Positions 59,285 to 64,000 of a DNA stretch of 64,000 nt are shown one piece after another (the stretch's first letter is position 1; every line of letters begins with the position of its first letter). The position numbers and the translations under genes are program-made. Origin of the DNA: Williamsia muralis NBRC 105860 (GTDB taxonomy: Bacteria; Actinomycetota; Actinomycetes; Mycobacteriales; Mycobacteriaceae); assembly GCF_001598915.1 (NCBI RefSeq), contig NZ_BDAP01000003.1, forward strand, positions 706,006-770,005, read 5' to 3'. The notes under the pieces were generated by a model. That model was not told the origin of the DNA. It saw only the letters and a program-made list of their open reading frames with translations, and searched no databases.

Positions 59285-60136
59285 ATGACGTCCACCACTG
59301 ACGGATCGCCGTCCCACGCACCTGATGCCCGTGTCCTCCGCCGTGAGACGCAATTGTGTATCTCCCTGTCGGGACGGCCGAGCAACATCGGCACCAAGTT
59401 TCACAACTATCTGTACAACGAAATCGGGCTTGACTACGTCTACAAGGCGTTCACGACAACAGATCTGCCCGCTGCCATCGGAGGTCTACGAGCCCTCGGC
59501 ATCCGCGGTGCCGGAATCTCGATGCCCTTCAAGGAAGAAGTCATCGAGTTGGTCGACGTGATGCATGATTCGGCCGCCGCCATCGCGTCGGTGAACACGA
59601 TCGTCAACGAGGACGGTGTCCTCCATGCCTACAACACCGACTATCAGGCAGCGGCAAATCTGTTGCGCGACAGCGCGATACCGAACAATTATTCAGTAGC
59701 GATCGCCGGTAGCGGAGGGATGGCCAAAGCGGTGGTCGCCGCTCTCCGCGATGAGGGATACCAGAACACCGTCGTGGTGGCCCGCAACCGTGTCGCCGGT
59801 TCCGCGCTGGCAGAACAATATGGCTTCACCTGGCAACCAGACCTCGGCGCGGACCGCCCACAGCTACTGGTCAATGCGACCCCGATCGGCATGGCAGGCG
59901 GCCCCGACGCTCACGGCCTGCCCTTCCCCACCGAGGTTGTCGAGGCAGCACAGGCCGCGTTCGATGTGGTCGCGATGCCGTCGCGGACCCCACTCATCGC
60001 GGCGTTCGAGAACCGACCCACCATCACCGGCGCACAGGTGATCGCCCTGCAGGCGGCCGAGCAATTCGTGCTGTACACCGGTGTGCGCCCGACCGACGAA
60101 CAGATCACGGCCGCATCCGAGTTCTCTCGGAGCTGA
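59285..60136 (+). CDS. Shikimate 5-dehydrogenase-like NAD(P)-dependent oxidoreductase
   Basis: 283 aa. It has the AroE layout: LCISLSGRPSNIGTKFHNYLYNEIGLDYVYKAF, then GISMPFKEEVIEL with the catalytic lysine and YNTDYQAA with the aspartate, and a Rossmann loop AGSGGMAKAVVAAL. The substrate-binding ends differ from standard AroE, so a related substrate is possible. It is the only plus-strand gene inside the leftward housekeeping block. The ATG at 59285 and the GTG just before it are both usable. Confidence 0.87.
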   Translation: MTSTTDGSPSHAPDARVLRRETQLCISLSGRPSNIGTKFHNYLYNEIGLDYVYKAFTTTDLPAAIGGLRALGIRGAGISMPFKEEVIELVDVMHDSAAAIASVNTIVNEDGVLHAYNTDYQAAANLLRDSAIPNNYSVAIAGSGGMAKAVVAALRDEGYQNTVVVARNRVAGSALAEQYGFTWQPDLGADRPQLLVNATPIGMAGGPDAHGLPFPTEVVEAAQAAFDVVAMPSRTPLIAAFENRPTITGAQVIALQAAEQFVLYTGVRPTDEQITAASEFSRS

Positions 60137-60147
60137 CCGGTCCGCAC

Positions 60148-62163
60148 TCAGCTCAGGAGACCGGCACCCATCAGAGCGGCTTGCGCTTCTTCTTCGGCGG
60201 CCTCCACGGTCCAGCGAGCGCGCGGCTCCTGTGACCACGCGGCATGGAGCACCGCGTAGAGAACCGCGCTCGCGTCCGCACCGTCTTGAGCGACCACGGT
60301 CAACGTGCCGTCCAGGACACTGACGTGCCAGCCGGGGCGCGGGCCGACGACAACATCGTCCGCCGCGGCGTTGAGTCCGCTGAGATCCGCCGACACGAAC
60401 GTGGGGCGCTGCGCCTCCGGAGCATTCAGCGCATCAACGGCGGTGCTGACACCGGTGAGGACAAGCAAGCTGTCCGCCTCGATGGCGTTGGCGCCTTCGA
60501 TATCGGTGTCGAGTCGGTCGCCGACCACCAGCGGCGTCTTGGAACCGCTGCGGTTGACCGCGTCGATCATCAGCGGTGCCGCAGGCTTTCCGGCGACCTG
60601 CGGTTGCTGCCCGGTTGCGTTTGCCACGGCGGCCACCATCGAACCGTTGCCGACGAGGAGTCCGCGGTCGGTCGGAAGCGTGGCGTCGACGTTGCAGGCA
60701 ACCCAGCGGGCACCGGCCCGGATCGCCAGGGCAGCCTCGGAAAGATTGGACCAGTCGGTGTCCGGCGAATGTCCTTGCACAACAGCGGCCGGACGATCGT
60801 CGGCGCTTCGTGTCACCCCGAGGCCTGCAGATCGGACCTCGTGGACGAGTGCGTCGGTTCCCACGACCAAGACCCGCGAACCCATCGGCAACTGTTCGGC
60901 GAGCAGCCGAGCGGCGGTCTGAGCACTGGTGACGACCTCATCGGGTTCCGCGACGAAACCGAGATCGCGCAGGTGCGCGGCGACATCGTCCGGAGACCGG
61001 CTGGCGTTGTTGGTGACGTAGAAGTTGCGCTGGTCGCCGGCGTCCAATGCTTCTCTTGCGCCGGGGATCTCGTCTTTTCCGGCGTAGACGGTACCGTCGA
61101 GATCCAGGAGCAGGACGTCGTAGCCATCGCGCAGGCGCGCACCCGGCTCGGCGGGCTCAGCCGGGATGAGTTTCGGGACAACGGGAGCGGGGACCTGAAC
61201 AGGCTCTGCAACCACAGGAACCGACCGGGTTGTCGGAGCGGACTGGGCAAGTGTTGTCGGCGTGGAGGTCTCGTCCTCGCCGGCAAAGCCACCTTCTTCG
61301 AACTCGGTGTCGACGCCCTCGGGGTTGCTCAGCTCCATGAGCCGTTCCTCGGCGTCGGTCACATCGTCGTCGTCGGCGGCAGCGGCGTTCATGAACCAGG
61401 TGATCGCCTCGTCACGACGGCCGGCGGCCAGCAATGCCGCGGCATAGGCGTAGAAGTAACGGGCGGCCTCGGTACCGCCTCGAGATGGGTCGAGGTCTTT
61501 GGTCTGCAGGGTGACGATGGCTTTGTCGAAGTCGCCGAGGTCGAGACGTGCGCCCGACTCGACGATGCGCATCTCGGCAGCCTCTTCGCCGGTGAGTGCC
61601 CGGGCTTCTTCGCTTCTGGCAACATCGATTGCACGTTCGGGCCGCCCCAGACCACGCTCGCAGTCGGCGATCATGGGCAGCAGGGCATTCCCACCTGACA
61701 TCCGGCGGGCTGCGCGCAGTTCGGACAGCGCCTCCGCCCACTCCTGGGCATTGTAGGCCGCGAGCCCGGCTGCCTCCCGGACCATCGCAATCCGGCCGGC
61801 GCGACGACGCGCAGCGCGTGCGTGTTCCAGGGCGAGCTGAGGATCCTCGTCGAGCAGCCGGAACGTCATGATCAGGTGCCGCGACACGGTGTCGGCATTG
61901 GTGCGGTCGAGACTCAAGAGGTCGCGGCGTACAGCGGTATCCAGATCCTGCGGCACCACGTCTTCAGGAATGAGCGGTTCGGGCGGCCGATTGGCCGAGC
62001 CGGTTCCGCGGCGTGCATCCGAGTCATTGCGGAAGTTGCGTCCGCGGTCTGCGCCCGAGCGATTCGATCCCCCCTGACGGTCGGATGACCGGCCACCGGG
62101 TTGATTGCCACGTCCACTGCCGCCGGTGTTTCCGCCACTGCCACGGTTCATTCTGTCGTTCAC
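60148..62163 (-). CDS. Fusion of a TPR-like domain with a HAD phosphatase (Rv1691 + Rv1692-like)
   Basis: 671 aa. A Gly/Arg/Ser-rich tail (1-60) leads to a helical tetratricopeptide-like region (about 75-285, as in Rv1691). A Pro/Ala/Val-rich linker (about 300-340) follows, then a NagD-type HAD phosphatase with nucleophile DLDGT (354-358), the VTNNAS motif II, KPAAPLM and GDRLDTDIEGA. Rv1692 is a glycerol-3-phosphate phosphatase acting on polar head groups recycled from phospholipids. In M. tuberculosis the two halves are separate adjacent genes. The GTG start follows AAGAGG. Confidence 0.88.
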   Translation of the reverse strand: MNDRMNRGSGGNTGGSGRGNQPGGRSSDRQGGSNRSGADRGRNFRNDSDARRGTGSANRPPEPLIPEDVVPQDLDTAVRRDLLSLDRTNADTVSRHLIMTFRLLDEDPQLALEHARAARRRAGRIAMVREAAGLAAYNAQEWAEALSELRAARRMSGGNALLPMIADCERGLGRPERAIDVARSEEARALTGEEAAEMRIVESGARLDLGDFDKAIVTLQTKDLDPSRGGTEAARYFYAYAAALLAAGRRDEAITWFMNAAAADDDDVTDAEERLMELSNPEGVDTEFEEGGFAGEDETSTPTTLAQSAPTTRSVPVVAEPVQVPAPVVPKLIPAEPAEPGARLRDGYDVLLLDLDGTVYAGKDEIPGAREALDAGDQRNFYVTNNASRSPDDVAAHLRDLGFVAEPDEVVTSAQTAARLLAEQLPMGSRVLVVGTDALVHEVRSAGLGVTRSADDRPAAVVQGHSPDTDWSNLSEAALAIRAGARWVACNVDATLPTDRGLLVGNGSMVAAVANATGQQPQVAGKPAAPLMIDAVNRSGSKTPLVVGDRLDTDIEGANAIEADSLLVLTGVSTAVDALNAPEAQRPTFVSADLSGLNAAADDVVVGPRPGWHVSVLDGTLTVVAQDGADASAVLYAVLHAAWSQEPRARWTVEAAEEEAQAALMGAGLLS

Positions 62164-62311
62164 GTCTGCCTCTTCGTCACGATCTCACCGCAGCGGACGG
62201 GCCGCCGAATCGATGGATTCACGCTATGTAGTTGCCTGTTGATGGCCGATCGGCCGCACGCCAGGGTAGTCGCTGAGGGCCCTCCACGACGAATTGCCGG
62301 TGACGCGCACG

Positions 62312-63826
62312 CTACAAAGCCGCGATGACCTCACGAGCGGCACGTTCCCCGGATCTCACTGCGCCGTCCATGTACCCGGTCCAGTAGTCGGAAGTCTCCG
62401 TACCAGCCCAGTGGACCGGGCCCACGGGCGCCCGCAAGGAACTGCCATACCGTGTCAGCGTTCCGGGTCTGCTGACGGCCACCGGGCCACCTTGCGACCA
62501 CGGTTCGAGATCCCACTTGAAAACGCCGTGATCTAAGTGGTTGCGGGCCTCCGGACCGAAATAGTCGACGAAGTTCTTGATGCACTCGTCGACCAGCTGT
62601 TCCTGCGGAGCGTTGTCCAACCGCCGCATCGCGTCGGCCGAGATGAACCCCATCAGGACGTGATTGCCTTCGGCATAATTCTCGAAGCAAACGTCGATCG
62701 GGTCGCCGTTTCCGATGACCTGACCCGACAATCCCTTCGCACGCCAGAACGGCTCGGCGTACACGGCTGCGAACTTGCTGATGGCACCCATCCGGTAGCC
62801 GTCCTGCAAACCGGTACGGTCTGCCGGCAGCCCAGGGCTGAACTGGATGCGACCGGTGATCGCGGGCGACATGGCAACGATGACCTTCCTGGCCCGCAAC
62901 GCCCCCGCATCACTCTGTACGGTCGTGAACCCATCGCTCCACGAGATGTGACGGACTGCGGTGTTGTACACCATGCGATCACCCAGCGCTGCGGCCATTC
63001 GAAGAGGAATCAGCGCAGCACCGCCGACAAAGAGCCGCTCCTGGGCGCCACCGGAGGTACTCAGTAGTCGGATGAGGCTACCGGGGTTGGCCTCGTCTCC
63101 TGCCGCCGCAACATAGTTGAAGAAGTACAGCGCCGACACTTCGTCTGCTTCGACGGAAAGCGCAGCAGAACAGGCGAGGGAGAGCAACATCCTGGCGGTC
63201 GGAGACATCGATCGTGCTTCCAGCCATTGCTTCCAGGTGATCGAGTCCAGGTAAGACGCATCAGGGTGCTTCCATGGTTCACCCACAGGGAATTGAAGCA
63301 GACCTTGCACCTCGAGCTGAGCGAGTGCGAACGCCGCCTCAGGGCTGGCCGGGTCGATCGGCACTCCCAGCGCACTCGGCATGGTCGAACGCCGGCCACT
63401 GTTCCAGAAAACGCTGTCGCCCTCGTTGTAGGTGGGCACGGAAACCACACCGTACTCACGTGCCAACACGGCAATATGGGTCTGCGTCGGACCCACGAAC
63501 TCGGCTCCGGCATCGAGGGTGACACCTAGTTTCGGTGTCGTGATGTTGTGGACACGTCCGCCGGCGCGTTCGCGGGCCTCGAGAACCCGCACCGACTTTC
63601 CGGCTCTTGCAAGAGATCTCGCAGCAGCAAGACCTGACAGACCGCCGCCGACGATGACAACGTCGAGAATCTCATCGGGGTTCATTCCCGCGCTGGATGT
63701 CCCGGCTCCGAGAACAGAGGCCCCGACGGAGACACCAACCGCCCCTGCCACCGCCGCGCCCAACAATTGTCTGCGGGTCATGCCGGCAACGCTCAGAACA
63801 GGGCGCGGATCTTCGGTGTACGACAT
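62312..63826 (-). CDS. Tat-exported flavin-containing amine oxidase
   Basis: 504 aa. The N-terminus carries a twin-arginine signal (MTRRQLLGAA, arginines 18-19, then a hydrophobic stretch to about 45), so the folded flavoprotein is exported. The FAD motif is VVIVGGGLSGLAAARSL, then LEARERAGGRVH. The C-terminal flavin motif is VHWAGTETSDYWTGYMDGAVRSGERAA, closest in pattern to putrescine and other amine oxidases. It resembles the 41925 enzyme only in its fold. Amine substrates outside the cell would yield peroxide and ammonia. Confidence 0.9.
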   Translation of the reverse strand: MSYTEDPRPVLSVAGMTRRQLLGAAVAGAVGVSVGASVLGAGTSSAGMNPDEILDVVIVGGGLSGLAAARSLARAGKSVRVLEARERAGGRVHNITTPKLGVTLDAGAEFVGPTQTHIAVLAREYGVVSVPTYNEGDSVFWNSGRRSTMPSALGVPIDPASPEAAFALAQLEVQGLLQFPVGEPWKHPDASYLDSITWKQWLEARSMSPTARMLLSLACSAALSVEADEVSALYFFNYVAAAGDEANPGSLIRLLSTSGGAQERLFVGGAALIPLRMAAALGDRMVYNTAVRHISWSDGFTTVQSDAGALRARKVIVAMSPAITGRIQFSPGLPADRTGLQDGYRMGAISKFAAVYAEPFWRAKGLSGQVIGNGDPIDVCFENYAEGNHVLMGFISADAMRRLDNAPQEQLVDECIKNFVDYFGPEARNHLDHGVFKWDLEPWSQGGPVAVSRPGTLTRYGSSLRAPVGPVHWAGTETSDYWTGYMDGAVRSGERAAREVIAAL

Positions 63827-63949
63827 GGCCAGAAGTGTAGGACGCCGGACCCGCCAGTGGGTCGTTTGACCCAGTTTTGATGTAGGCAGCCGTGCGCGAG
63901 TCCGACTTAAGGCGTCATCTCACACATCGCGGATATGTCCGGACATAGC

Positions 63950-63992
63950 AAAACGCCCCGCGTCCAACATCTTTCGATGTCAGACGCGAGGC
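63950..63992 (-). terminator. Terminator of a leftward gene beyond the right edge
   Basis: CGCGTC/GACGCG and ACATC/GATGT arms with a 2-nt internal mismatch close a TTTC loop (63959-63988), extended by GCC/GGC. Read leftward, it ends in GGCGTTTTGC. It therefore serves a minus-strand gene to the right of the window. Confidence 0.7.
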
Positions 63993-64000
63993 GCTCGCGA

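Overview
The window is high-GC actinobacterial DNA. It reads best as a mycolic-acid-type actinomycete of the Gordonia/Williamsia/Mycobacterium group. The evidence is the accessory secretion ATPase SecA2, the nucleoid protein Lsr2, ATP-dependent DNA ligase LigB, a type III glutamine synthetase, an HspR-type HAIR operator, and the block tlyA-nadK-recN-steA-mctB-pyrG-nudix-xerD-parA-scpA-scpB-rluB-cmk-der. That block has the same order as the Rv1691-Rv1713 segment of Mycobacterium tuberculosis. Genus is inferred from synteny recalled from memory, not from a search.

Layout. 0-6 kb: a DinB-type gene, secA2, and two uncharacterised membrane proteins. 6-20 kb: a mosaic of small-metabolism genes (flavin monooxygenase, LysE exporter, polyphosphate kinase 2, VOC protein with AraC regulator, acyl-CoA ligase with a methyltransferase, NUDIX, GNAT, type III glutamine synthetase, LysR-BluB, TetR with a divergent hydrolase, MFS exporter). 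20-31 kb: azoreductase, ligB, an ABM-truncated haemoglobin fusion, HAD phosphatase, carboxylesterase, lsr2, and two ArsR-SRPBCC cassettes flanking a frameshifted flavin monooxygenase. 31-43 kb: a ClpC-type unfoldase under a HAIR operator, an endonuclease/exonuclease/phosphatase protein, a methyltransferase, Tex, a poorly coding stretch (38.1-39.2 kb), a hydrolase, a HEAT-repeat protein, an Fpg-like glycosylase and a flavin amine oxidase. 43.3-62.2 kb: tRNA-Pro(GGG) and the conserved housekeeping block, all leftward except one inserted plus-strand shikimate-dehydrogenase-like gene. 62.3-64 kb: a Tat-exported flavin amine oxidase and a terminator belonging to a gene beyond the right edge.

How the genes work together. 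The housekeeping block is tightly packed, with 1-8 nt overlaps at many junctions. It links chromosome maintenance (RecN, XerD, ParA-like, ScpA/ScpB), nucleotide and cofactor supply (PyrG, Cmk, NadK), ribosome modification and assembly (TlyA, RluB, Der) and envelope functions (SteA, MctB). The left two thirds consists of short regulator-target pairs, and several have a visible operator between them. The most useful readings are regulatory: a KstR-like motif before the acyl-CoA ligase, a GlnR-like box before glutamine synthetase III, and a HAIR element before the Clp gene. There are also protein oddities: a hydrolase lacking its nucleophile and histidine, two gene fusions, a long RG-rich extension on RluB, and a glycosylase missing a zinc ligand. 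I saw no insertion sequence, prophage, CRISPR array or rRNA, and no complete unknown defence or biosynthetic system.
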